From: an uncultured Campylobacter sp.
Lineage (GTDB): Bacteria; Campylobacterota; Campylobacteria; Campylobacterales; Campylobacteraceae
Reading direction: 5' to 3'
Assembly: GCF_938030815.1 (NCBI RefSeq)
Contig: NZ_CALHII010000077.1
Span: 1 to 30,843, forward strand
Length of the DNA stretch: 30,843 bases
Every line of letters starts with the position of its first letter. Positions within the stretch are counted from its first letter, which is position 1. Position numbers and translations under genes: made by a program. A model generated the notes under the pieces. The model was not told where the DNA came from. It worked only from the letters and a program-made list of their open reading frames with translations, and made no database searches. Positions 1-6,725 of this stretch are shown here, one piece after another.

Positions 1-1
1 A

Positions 2-289
2 TATCTGATCTATCAGCTACTAGTTAGTAAAGAGCTTTATGATTGTAGCGGAGAGAAAAACTATCTAAGAGCGTTTTATGTTATTGCAGCTACGGAGATA
101 GTAACTCTAGTCTTGATAGCGCTTGACTCGCAGCTTTTTGCCTTAGTATTTGCCATAGGGTGGTTAGCTTCGGTAATTCTAAATGTTTCGGCGGTTTATG
201 GCACTAGGGAGGTTACCGCTTCAAAAGGCGGCTACGGCCTAGTGCATCTGGCGTATCACGTAAGGCAGATGAACGGGCGGGAGTTTTAG
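2..289 (+). CDS. Membrane protein, C-terminal part only
   Basis: An open frame enters from the left edge and stops with TAG at 287-289, leaving about 95 residues. Two hydrophobic stretches are visible, around AFYVIAATEIVTLVLIAL and then LFALVFAIGWLASVILNV, followed by a polar tail ending HVRQMNGREF. This looks like the last two membrane helices of a polytopic inner-membrane protein with a short cytoplasmic tail. I do not recognise the family and the N-terminus lies outside the window. The next gene (DUF805) starts 60 bases downstream behind its own TATAAT, so the two are probably separate transcription units. Confidence 0.65.
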   Translation, partial: YLIYQLLVSKELYDCSGEKNYLRAFYVIAATEIVTLVLIALDSQLFALVFAIGWLASVILNVSAVYGTREVTASKGGYGLVHLAYHVRQMNGREF

Positions 290-314
290 GTATTTAAATT
301 TAAGGGGCGATTAG

Positions 315-320
315 TATAAT
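315..320 (+). promoter_or_regulatory. -10 box for the DUF805 gene
   Basis: A perfect TATAAT lies 30 bases before the DUF805 start codon in AT-rich DNA. There is no clear -35 box, as is usual for Campylobacter sigma70 promoters. The transcript would start near 327 and carry the ribosome binding site AAAAAAGGAG (334-343). Confidence 0.6.
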
Positions 321-349
321 CCTATATTATTTTAAAAAAGGAGTTTTAA

Positions 350-794
350 ATGACTTTTATGGAGTCCGTGCAAACTTGCGTCAAGCAAAAATACGCCGCA
401 TTTAGCGGGCGAGCATCAAGGTCGGAGTACTGGTGGTTTTTTCTATTTACCGTGCTTGGCGGGATTGTTTTGAGCTTGATAGATGGCGTTTTAGGCACTA
501 CGATAGGGTACAATCAAATAATAGCCGGCAAAATCGTCCATCAAGAAATCGGCATTATAGATGCGCTTTTTCAGCTAGCTATGCTCGTGCCAGCCATCGC
601 CGTATCAGTCAGGCGACTACATGACACCGATAGAAGCGGCTGGTTTTTTCTGCTTATTTTAACGCCGATCGTGGGTGTTTTTTTTCGGCGATATCGGGCT
701 TTTGGTATCATTTGTGGGTTGGATAGTGCTGCTTGTATTTTTCGTGCAGCGCGGCGATAGCGGGTCCAATCGCTTCGGATACGATCCGCTATGA
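350..794 (+). pseudogene. DUF805 membrane protein, frameshifted at a T8 tract
   Basis: Residues 1-109 read as a typical DUF805 protein: FSGRASRSEYWWF near the N-terminus, two to three hydrophobic helices, and the family signature RRLHDTDRSGW. DUF805 proteins are small inner-membrane proteins of unknown function. After the 8-T run at 678-685 the frame goes into an unrelated tail and stops at 758-760. Reading on in the frame one base later restores the expected C-terminus, a last helix (GWIVLLVFFVQ) and the family ending GSNRFGYDPL, with stop at 792-794. Seven Ts instead of eight would give one intact 147-residue protein. The cause may be phase-variable slippage, a real mutation or a homopolymer sequencing error. 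The start is fixed by AAAAAAGGAG seven bases before the ATG. Confidence 0.8.
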
Positions 795-812
795 TAAAGC
801 TCTAAAGATTTG

Positions 813-838
813 CGGAATTTTAGAATTATAAAATTCCG
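813..838. repeat. Inverted repeat after the DUF805 gene
   Basis: CGGAATTTTA (813-822) and TAAAATTCCG (829-838) form a perfect 10-bp stem with a 6-base loop, 18 bases after the restored DUF805 stop. It has no U tract, so it is not a clear terminator. The right arm belongs to the 13-base string TAAAATTCCGTGC (829-841), which recurs inverted at 13337-13349. Confidence 0.5.
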
Positions 839-882
839 TGCAGATAAAATTCTTTGTATTATCACTTAAAATTCTATGCATA

Positions 883-908
883 AGCACTTTGTAGTGCTAA
901 ATTTTTCT
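883..908 (+). terminator. Weak terminator candidate after the DUF805 gene
   Basis: AGCACT (883-888) and AGTGCT (893-898) form a 6-bp stem with a TTGT loop, followed by AAATTTTT. The stem is short and the T run begins three bases after it, so support is modest. It would separate the DUF805 transcript from hutX. Confidence 0.35.
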
Positions 909-972
909 TAGAATAAGCTTTTCAAATCCTCTTTAATTGATTGCCGTTATCTGTAACTTAGAATTTTTATAT

Positions 973-978
973 TATAAT
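973..978 (+). promoter_or_regulatory. -10 box for hutX
   Basis: TATAAT sits 34 bases before the hutX ATG within ATATTATAATAG. No Fur-box-like palindrome could be recognised with confidence around it, although a haem-use gene might be expected to be iron-regulated. Confidence 0.5.
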
Positions 979-1011
979 AGCGCTCAAAATTTTATTTTAG
1001 AAAGGATGAAA

Positions 1012-1524
1012 ATGAAAGAGAGAATCGAGGCGCTGTTCGCGCAAAATCCTAAAATTTCGATCGCGCAGATCTGCAAGGAGCTCGGCGCCAAGGAGATCGA
1101 CGTACTGCTAAACCTGCCCGAGCACTTTGGAAAGAGCGCCGGCGGCGATAAATTCGGCGAGGTCATTAGGGAGCTTGAGAGTTGGGGCGAGGTGCTTTTC
1201 GTGAAAAATACGCCGAGCTTCATCATCGAGTTTAAAACCAAGATCCCAAGCGGCAAGAGCGCGCAGGGATATTATAATTTCGGCATGGGCGCAAACGGCG
1301 ATGAGGCGCATGGGCTGGGCATTTTGGGGGGTCATCTAAAGACGGATGAGATCGATAAGATTATCCTCGTGACGCAGACTTTCATGGGGATGCTCTCGAA
1401 ATTCGTGGGCTTTTACGACAAGGAGGGCGAGAATATCTTTAAAATTTACGTCTCGCGCGACGAGAAAGGACAGCTGCTAGCCGAGCAAGACGCGAAATTT
1501 GAAGCGTTAAAAGCCGCGATTTAG
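1012..1524 (+). CDS. hutX: Haem utilisation protein, HutX/ChuX family
   Basis: A 170-residue soluble protein with the HutX/ChuX/HuvX layout: an N-terminal helical segment (LFAQNPKISIAQICKELG), then a beta-rich domain with NFGMGANGDEAHGLGILGGHL, an ILVTQTFMGMLSKFVGFYD stretch, and FKIYVSRDEKGQLLAEQDAKF near the end. Family members bind haem in the cytoplasm and pass it on for storage or degradation. The start at 1012 is chosen over the in-frame ATG at 1006 because AAAGGA (1001-1006) is correctly spaced for 1012. No haem receptor, TonB or haem oxygenase gene lies in the window, so the gene appears to stand alone here. Family assignment is confident; haem binding is known from relatives and not shown here. 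Confidence 0.85.
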   Translation: MKERIEALFAQNPKISIAQICKELGAKEIDVLLNLPEHFGKSAGGDKFGEVIRELESWGEVLFVKNTPSFIIEFKTKIPSGKSAQGYYNFGMGANGDEAHGLGILGGHLKTDEIDKIILVTQTFMGMLSKFVGFYDKEGENIFKIYVSRDEKGQLLAEQDAKFEALKAAI

Positions 1525-1657
1525 CGCTCGCGCGAGATTAATTTTGCCCTGCCCGCGCATCGCCTACTTAAGCTTTAAAATTCTACGCGGTGCTAACTGG
1601 GACGCCTTAAGCTCGCCGATAGGATTTCAGGCAAAATTTTAAATTATCGTTGATGAT

Positions 1658-1710
1658 GAAATTCCAAATTCGCCTCGTCGCTATTTGCGCTTCAAGGCGT
1701 TTGGAATTTC
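1658..1710. repeat. Long imperfect inverted repeat in a spacer
   Basis: GAAATTCCAAA (1658-1668) pairs with TTTGGAATTTC (1700-1710). After a two-base bulge, CGCC (1671-1674) pairs with GGCG (1696-1699), giving 15 pairs around a 21-base loop. It lies between the convergent ends of hutX and the small reverse-strand gene. There is no U tract, so simple intrinsic termination is unlikely. Confidence 0.55.
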
Positions 1711-1737
1711 ACGGGCTCGGCTAACGCCCACTTTATG

Positions 1738-1760
1738 TGAAGCGGAATTTTGCCGCTTTA
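1738..1760 (-). terminator. Hairpin downstream of the small reverse-strand gene
   Basis: AAGCGG (1740-1745) and CCGCTT (1753-1758) pair, extended by a wobble and one A-T pair, around the loop AATTTTG. It lies 27 bases beyond the restored stop of the reverse-strand gene at 1787. No U run follows, so it is only a possible transcript end. Confidence 0.3.
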
Positions 1761-1786
1761 AACAGATAGCCCTTTCAAATTTTATT

Positions 1787-2220
1787 TCAACAATCTACTA
1801 CTAAATTTTCAAAAATTTTATTTATATTGTCTTTGTACTGCGTATCGTCAAACTTCAAACTATTATTCGCAATTTTCCGCCCGGTAATATCTCCAAGCTC
1901 CATAAGATACCGCTTGGGCTTTTCTAAAAATTTATCTACGTTCGCCTTTTTATCGGAGCCCCACTCATCTGAGCTAAAATGAATATACGCGATAATTTTT
2001 TGCTTTTAAGATAATATTTCGGCTGGTAAATTCCCGATTTCGGAAAATATCTCGATACTTCCCCGCTCAAACAAAGGCAAATATCGATCTTTTGCAGCGA
2101 GTGCATTTCAAAATCGCTAAAAATCCTTTTAATCTCTTGCCTTACCGCTCTTATAATATCCGGTATATAGATCGGCACATCATCCGCCCCGCCGATAACG
2201 GCATTTATGTTAAATTCCAC
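1787..2220 (-). pseudogene. Unknown small cytoplasmic protein, frameshifted at an A6/T6 tract
   Basis: The frame opens at a GTG (2218-2220) with GAGG seven bases upstream and a TATAAT at 2244-2239. It encodes MEFNINAVIGGADDVPIYIP and continues to KYYLKSKK. At the run of six As on the coding strand (1996-2001) the frame then runs into a stop at 1936. One extra A restores a continuous frame with a plausible continuation, IIAYIHFSSDEWGSDKKANV through to FENLVVDC, stopping at 1787-1789 for 144 residues. The restored protein is acidic, soluble and has no signal peptide. I do not recognise the family; its size and lone accessory position would suit an immunity-type protein, but nothing seen proves that. 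The break may be a real mutation or a sequencing error. Confidence 0.55.
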
Positions 2221-2238
2221 ACGGCACCTCGTCCTTAA

Positions 2239-2244
2239 ATTATA
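2239..2244 (-). promoter_or_regulatory. -10 box for the small reverse-strand gene
   Basis: The reverse strand reads TATAAT here, 18 bases upstream of the GTG start of the frameshifted gene, which fits a very short leader. Confidence 0.4.
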
Positions 2245-2524
2245 AAGTGATATTATTCAAAATTTTGGCTCATTATATCATCTTCATAATATTTATTGGG
2301 TGCTGAAGCTACGGAGTTTTGAAATCGATATATTTTTTATCAAAATAGACCCGAATGAAGATTAAATTTTATAAAATCTACTGTTTTAATTTCATATCTC
2401 AAAACTTTCCGCCGTTACGCAAGGAGCGACAAATTTTAAAATTGAAATTTTATACGTTAAGCTTAAAGTGTATAAAACTCCGCTATTTAGGGCAATGCAG
2501 ACCTGAATTTTTATCTTTTACTGC
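2245..2524. other. AT-rich spacer before the tor operon
   Basis: About 280 bases of AT-rich DNA between two divergently transcribed units. The only open frame (2355-2546, 63 codons) has no ribosome binding site or recognisable product. I see no RNA gene here. Confidence 0.5.
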
Positions 2525-2530
2525 TATAAT
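2525..2530 (+). promoter_or_regulatory. -10 box for the DsbB-like / cytochrome / torA operon
   Basis: TATAAT in TGCTATAATTCTC, 66 bases before the first start codon. Initiation near 2537 would put both downstream CTTAAG palindromes in the transcribed leader, a position suited to repression. Confidence 0.5.
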
Positions 2531-2545
2531 TCTCTCAGAAATTTA

Positions 2546-2576
2546 AATCTTAAGATTAAAAAGTATTCTTAAGAAT
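2546..2576. promoter_or_regulatory. Tandem 12-bp palindromes, candidate operator
   Basis: Two perfect palindromes, AATCTTAAGATT (2546-2557) and ATTCTTAAGAAT (2565-2576), share the core TCTTAAGA and have centres 19 bp apart. They lie between the -10 box and the ribosome binding site (GGAGGAG, 2587-2593) of the tor operon. Two copies of a symmetric site on almost the same face of the helix is the usual look of a dimeric repressor or response-regulator operator. The cognate regulator is not in the window. Confidence 0.5.
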
Positions 2577-2596
2577 TTTATAAGACGGAGGAGATA

Positions 2597-3196
2597 TTGA
2601 ATAGATTGATCTTAAAGATTTATGCGTGGCAAAATACCGCTACGCCGTGGTTTTGGCTCTTTGTAATAAGCGCAGGCTATCTTGCGGTATCGCATTTTTT
2701 CTTTCAGCGCTGCCTTTTTATGTCGCCTACGCAGATGAGCACCCTCGTGCGTCTGGGCTTTGTCGTAGCGGGCGCGGGCGCACTCATCGGCTTGCTGCTG
2801 CCATTTGGCTTCATAGCAAGGCTCGTTGCTTACGTGCTCGGCTTTGCGGGCGCGATATACGGCTATTTACAAAGCTCCGCGCCGCACCCCGCCGCAGATA
2901 CCGCAAATTGCCTCGCAGCACCCGCCTTTCCTTTTGCGGTGCCGCTTGATAGCCTGCTGCCGGAGCTGTTTCGCCCCGCAAGCTGCACGGGCACCCCGTC
3001 CTTTCCCGCGGGCACCGCACTTAGCGATGTGCAGAGCTTTTTTGGCGGATTTTACGGCGAGGGGTTCTATCTGGTGCCGAGCATAAAATTCGCAGACGCG
3101 GCGCAGTGCGCGCAGGTAGCGTTTGCGGTATTCGCGGCTGTTTTGGCCGTGATGTTTGCGAGCTTTTTATACGGCAGATTTACGAGAAGTTTTTAA
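2597..3196 (+). CDS. DsbB-like membrane protein lacking the quinone-proximal CxxC
   Basis: A 199-residue four-helix membrane protein that aligns without gaps to E. coli DsbB through helices 1-2: FFFQ (34-37), Pro44, Arg52 and ALIG (62-65) match F32-Q33, Pro40, Arg48 and ALIG of DsbB. The catalytic C41-V-L-C44 position reads T45-Q-M-S48, so the first redox pair is missing. The periplasmic-loop pair is kept (Cys105 and Cys130, separated by a PLDSLLPELF stretch equivalent to PLDKWVPQVF), as is the Arg known to contact quinone in DsbB. A lone Cys39 lies near the end of helix 1. The start is TTG, set by GGAGGAG four bases upstream; no other start precedes residue 42. It heads the operon, 20 bases before the cytochrome gene. 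It cannot be an ordinary DsbB; a quinone-linked or assembly role for the reductase is inference. Confidence 0.75.
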   Translation: MNRLILKIYAWQNTATPWFWLFVISAGYLAVSHFFFQRCLFMSPTQMSTLVRLGFVVAGAGALIGLLLPFGFIARLVAYVLGFAGAIYGYLQSSAPHPAADTANCLAAPAFPFAVPLDSLLPELFRPASCTGTPSFPAGTALSDVQSFFGGFYGEGFYLVPSIKFADAAQCAQVAFAVFAAVLAVMFASFLYGRFTRSF

Positions 3197-3216
3197 AATT
3201 TTAAGAAAGGATAAGC

Positions 3217-3825
3217 ATGAAGTTTTTAAATTCTATTGCGGCTGCGGCGGCTCTTGCGGCCGTGATCGCAAGCTACGCTGGCGCCGAGGTCAAGGCGGGC
3301 GAGACGCTTTATGGCACGGTGCTAAAGCAGGTAAGCGTAAGCGGCGATTTGTCGCACAAGGACGGCAGGTTGCTGCCTACGAATGCCATAGAGGTACTGG
3401 AGGTCAAGGACGGAGTGGTGAAATTTTCGATCACCGGCTATCAAAGTCCAAAGGCGCCCAACGTTATTTATTTCACGCCTAAAGCGCGCATAATCGCGGT
3501 GGCGTTTTCGAAGCAGGCTAAATTTCAAAGCGAGAGCTTGGGCGAAGAGGACGGCTTTAATAAGGTTAAAATAACCGCCTACACCGACGAGGGCGCGCTA
3601 AGCGGCGACGTGGATAAAATTTTCGCGGGAGCGAAGGAGAAATTCGAAGCCTCGTGTAGCGTTTGTCACGCTCTGCATCAGCCTGCCAGCTACGAAGCCA
3701 ACAGATGGCCGGGCTACATCAAATCGATGCTTTCGCGCACGCCTATTAGCAAGGATGAGAGCTGGACGGTGGTGCAGTATCTGCAAAAGCACTCTAAGGA
3801 CGTAAATTTAAAGGATATGAAATGA
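3217..3825 (+). CDS. Periplasmic monohaem cytochrome c, TorC C-terminal-domain type
   Basis: A 202-residue protein with a signal peptide (MKFLNSIAAAAALAAVIASYAGA). It has a roughly 110-residue beta-rich domain and then a class-I-like haem domain with C147-S-V-C150-H151. The sequence after the haem motif (CHALHQPASYEANRWPGYIK through LQKHSKDV) strongly resembles the C-terminal monohaem domain of TorC/TorY. No NapC-like tetrahaem region or membrane anchor precedes it. It should be the direct electron donor to the reductase, and the pair corresponds to Cj0265c-Cj0264c of C. jejuni. AAGGA precedes the ATG, and its stop overlaps the torA start (ATGA), implying translational coupling. Confidence 0.88.
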   Translation: MKFLNSIAAAAALAAVIASYAGAEVKAGETLYGTVLKQVSVSGDLSHKDGRLLPTNAIEVLEVKDGVVKFSITGYQSPKAPNVIYFTPKARIIAVAFSKQAKFQSESLGEEDGFNKVKITAYTDEGALSGDVDKIFAGAKEKFEASCSVCHALHQPASYEANRWPGYIKSMLSRTPISKDESWTVVQYLQKHSKDVNLKDMK

Positions 3826-6338
3826 AAAGACGAAATTTTTTAAAGCTCGGCGCGGCGGTTTCGGCGCTTCCGCTCATTCCAAGCTCGATGCTCGCGGCGG
3901 ATAAACTCACGGCGCTTAAGAAAAACGGCGAAATTTTAACCGCGGCGCGATGGGGAATTTTAAAAGCGAGCGTTAAAAACGGCAAGATCGTAAAATCCGC
4001 GCCGTGGAAGATCACCTCTAAAATTCCCAATACTCTTCAAAATACGATGGCGGATCTCGTTTATAATACGCGTATCAAGGCGCCGATGGTGCGAAAATCT
4101 TACCTCGCCGATCCCGATAATCCAAAGCCGGAGCTTCGCGGACTTGACGAATGGGTCGAGGTAAAATATGAAGACGCGATTAAACTCGTCGCGCGCGAGC
4201 TTAAAAAGACGCGCGAGCAAAAGGGCGCAGACTCGGTATTTGCGGGAAGCTACGGCTGGCAGAGCACGGGCAACGTACATGTCTCAAGGACGCTGCTTCA
4301 TAGATTTATGAACTTAAGCGGCGGCTTTACGGGCGTCACGGGCGATTACTCCACTGGCGCGGCGCAGGTCATAATGCCGCACGTAACGGGTTCAAATCAG
4401 GTCTATGAGCAGCAAACCTCGTGGCCGGTGGTGCTTGAAAACTCCAAAGTCGTGGTCTTTTGGGGTCTAAATCCGATCTCTACGCTTCGCGTGGCGTGGA
4501 CGAGCTCGGACGAGCAGGGATTTAAGTATTTCGAGCAGCTAAAAAACAGCGACAAAGAGATCATCATCATCGATCCGATCAAAACCGTGAGCGGCAAGTA
4601 TTTCGAGGGCAAGGCGCGATGGATCACCCCTCGCCCGAACACCGACGTAGCGATGATGCTAGGTATGGCGCAGCACCTCTACTCGCAGGGCAAGTACGAT
4701 AAGGAATTTTTACAAAACTACACCGTGGGCTTTGAAAAATTCGTACCGTACCTCACGGGACAGAGCGACGGCGTAGCCAAGACGCCCGAGTGGGCTAGTG
4801 AAATTTGCGGCATTAGCGCGGACGTGATCAAAGAGCTCGCGATAAAATTTTACGAAAACCGCACGATGATAATGGCTGGCTGGGGTATCCAGCGCGCTCA
4901 TCACGGCGAGCAGGCGCACTGGATGATCGTAACTCTATGCGCAATGCTAGGACAGATCGGACTTGCCGGAGGCGGCTTTGGCTTTAGCTACCACTACGCT
5001 AACGGCGGCGCGCCTACCTGCGCGGGCGGCGTGATCGGCGGAATGAACGCGGCAAGCGTCGGCGTCGTTAAGGACGGCAAATTCCTAGGGCTTGCGCAGG
5101 ATCAGAAGCAAGGCGGCGAAGCAGCCCAAGCGTGGCTGGTAAATACGGCGAAGGTTGCCTTCCCTCTAGCTCGCATTGCGGACGCGCTGCTAAATCCTGG
5201 CAAGACGATTGATGCGAACGGTGAAAAGATCACCTATCCGCAGATCGACTTCATCTACTGGGTCGGCGGAAATCCTATCGTGCATCATCAAGATACCAAC
5301 ACCAACATAAAGGCTTGGCGCAAGCCGCGCACCATCGTAGTGAATGAAATTTACTGGACGCCGACTGCGAAGATGGCAGACATCGTGTTCCCGACCACGA
5401 CGGAGTATGAGCGCAACGACATCACGATGAGCGGAGACTACTCCAATATGCATATAATCCCGATGAAGCAGGTCGTCGCTAAGCAGCACGGCGCGAAGGA
5501 CGATTATCAAATTTTTACCGACCTTTGCAAGGCCTATGCAGATGGGCTTGCCGAGGTTTATACGGACGGCGGCAAAACGGAGATGGACTGGATCAAGGAA
5601 TTTTACGAAGGGGCGGCGAGCGCCGTGAACGCAAACACCGCTTTAGGCATTCAGATGCCGAGCTTCGAGCAGTGGTGGGAGAAAAACGAGCCGACGGAAT
5701 TTTACGAAACGCCAGAGAGTGCCGCATACGTGAGCTTTGAGGATTTTAGAAACGATCCCGTTTTGGAGGCTTTGGGAACGCCTAGCGGGCTGATCGAAAT
5801 TTACTCCGATACGATTGCTGCGATGAACTACAAAGACTGCGGCGCGCATCCGATGTGGTTCGAGCCCGTCGAGTGGCTCGGGATGAAGGATAAGCCTGCG
5901 AAATTTCACCTGCTTAGCCTGCATCCGCTTGATCGCTTGCATTCGCAGCAGAGCAACACCTCAAATCGCAAGAGATACGCCGTCGCGGACCGTGAGCCGG
6001 TGTTAATAAATACCGAGGACGCTAAGGAGCTCGGCATCAAGCAGGGCGATCTGGTGCGCGTGTTTAACGCTCGCGGCGAAATTTTGGCGGGAGCCAACGT
6101 AAGCGGCGACATAATGCGCGGCGTGGTGCAGATCTTTGAAGGCGCGTGGTACGATCCTAACGCTGAGGGTCTTTGCAAAAACGGAAATCCGAACGTGCTT
6201 ACGATCGATCTGCCTACGAGCGAGCTTGCCAACGGCAACATCTCCCACACGGCGCTGGTGGATATCGAGCTTTATAAACACAAGGCGGGTGAGGATATTA
6301 AACTAACCGCATTTATGCCGCCTAAAGGGGCGAAGTAG
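3822..6338 (+). CDS. torA: TMAO/DMSO reductase, molybdopterin catalytic subunit (Tat-exported)
   Basis: An 838-residue bis-MGD enzyme of the DMSO/TMAO/biotin-sulfoxide reductase group. Residues 2-8 (KRRNFLK) are a twin-arginine motif, followed by a hydrophobic stretch and an Ala-Ala region, so the folded enzyme is exported to the periplasm. There is no N-terminal 4Fe-4S cysteine cluster, as in TorA/DmsA-type single-subunit periplasmic enzymes. The DYSTGAAQ motif places the molybdenum-ligating serine at residue 177. Late motifs (PLDRLHSQ, VRVFNARGEI, GNPNVLT) belong to the cofactor-binding C-terminal domain. It reduces TMAO and/or DMSO at the expense of the upstream cytochrome; which substrate is preferred cannot be read from sequence. 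No TorD-type chaperone gene is adjacent. Its molybdenum cofactor pathway is represented in the window by moaC. Confidence 0.92.
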   Translation: MKRRNFLKLGAAVSALPLIPSSMLAADKLTALKKNGEILTAARWGILKASVKNGKIVKSAPWKITSKIPNTLQNTMADLVYNTRIKAPMVRKSYLADPDNPKPELRGLDEWVEVKYEDAIKLVARELKKTREQKGADSVFAGSYGWQSTGNVHVSRTLLHRFMNLSGGFTGVTGDYSTGAAQVIMPHVTGSNQVYEQQTSWPVVLENSKVVVFWGLNPISTLRVAWTSSDEQGFKYFEQLKNSDKEIIIIDPIKTVSGKYFEGKARWITPRPNTDVAMMLGMAQHLYSQGKYDKEFLQNYTVGFEKFVPYLTGQSDGVAKTPEWASEICGISADVIKELAIKFYENRTMIMAGWGIQRAHHGEQAHWMIVTLCAMLGQIGLAGGGFGFSYHYANGGAPTCAGGVIGGMNAASVGVVKDGKFLGLAQDQKQGGEAAQAWLVNTAKVAFPLARIADALLNPGKTIDANGEKITYPQIDFIYWVGGNPIVHHQDTNTNIKAWRKPRTIVVNEIYWTPTAKMADIVFPTTTEYERNDITMSGDYSNMHIIPMKQVVAKQHGAKDDYQIFTDLCKAYADGLAEVYTDGGKTEMDWIKEFYEGAASAVNANTALGIQMPSFEQWWEKNEPTEFYETPESAAYVSFEDFRNDPVLEALGTPSGLIEIYSDTIAAMNYKDCGAHPMWFEPVEWLGMKDKPAKFHLLSLHPLDRLHSQQSNTSNRKRYAVADREPVLINTEDAKELGIKQGDLVRVFNARGEILAGANVSGDIMRGVVQIFEGAWYDPNAEGLCKNGNPNVLTIDLPTSELANGNISHTALVDIELYKHKAGEDIKLTAFMPPKGAK

Positions 6339-6421
6339 GGATTGGGAGCGGTTTAGGTTTTAAGACTGGCTCATTGCTGGCTTGGACTAGATACGCCAAT
6401 CCTCTACAGGCTTTAGCCAAA

Positions 6422-6446
6422 CTCGCCGTGGTTTTGCTACGGCGAG
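6422..6446. terminator. Hairpin downstream of torA
   Basis: CTCGCCGT (6422-6429) pairs with ACGGCGAG (6439-6446), an 8-bp GC-rich stem with a 9-base loop, 84 bases after the torA stop. No U tract follows. A second GC stem, GCCGCG / CGCGGC (6465-6470 / 6483-6488), comes next. They may mark the 3' end of the tor transcript, but the form is not a classical intrinsic terminator. Confidence 0.35.
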
Positions 6447-6725
6447 GCATATCGATTTCGACTTGCCGCGGCTTTATATAGTCGCGGCTGTGTATCGGGA
6501 CCAATTTGCTTGCTACAGCCTCGAGACTTCAACGATAGGTTACGGAGCTGATTTAAATTTTATAGCCTTGCGCTTGTAGTATGACTGAGTTGATTTTGAC
6601 TTATCGTAACTTTGAGCTGTGGCAGGCTGGAGATAACAGCAAGCAATATTTGCCTCGCCGCCCTACTCTCTATTTGCTCGTGAAATTCTCGCTAAATTTA
6701 AGAACTTACCGTTTGGACTAAAATT
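6447..6725. other. Spacer between torA and the reverse-strand membrane protein
   Basis: Apart from the GC hairpins near its left end, I see only GTTTGGA / TCCAAAC (6711-6717 / 6730-6736), whose right arm lies inside the end of the reverse-strand gene. No gene or RNA is recognisable. Confidence 0.4.

Noticed and set aside
2355..2546. 63-codon forward frame upstream of the tor operon
   Set aside because: No ribosome binding site, and it overlaps the tor promoter; amino-acid content reflects AT-rich spacer DNA.
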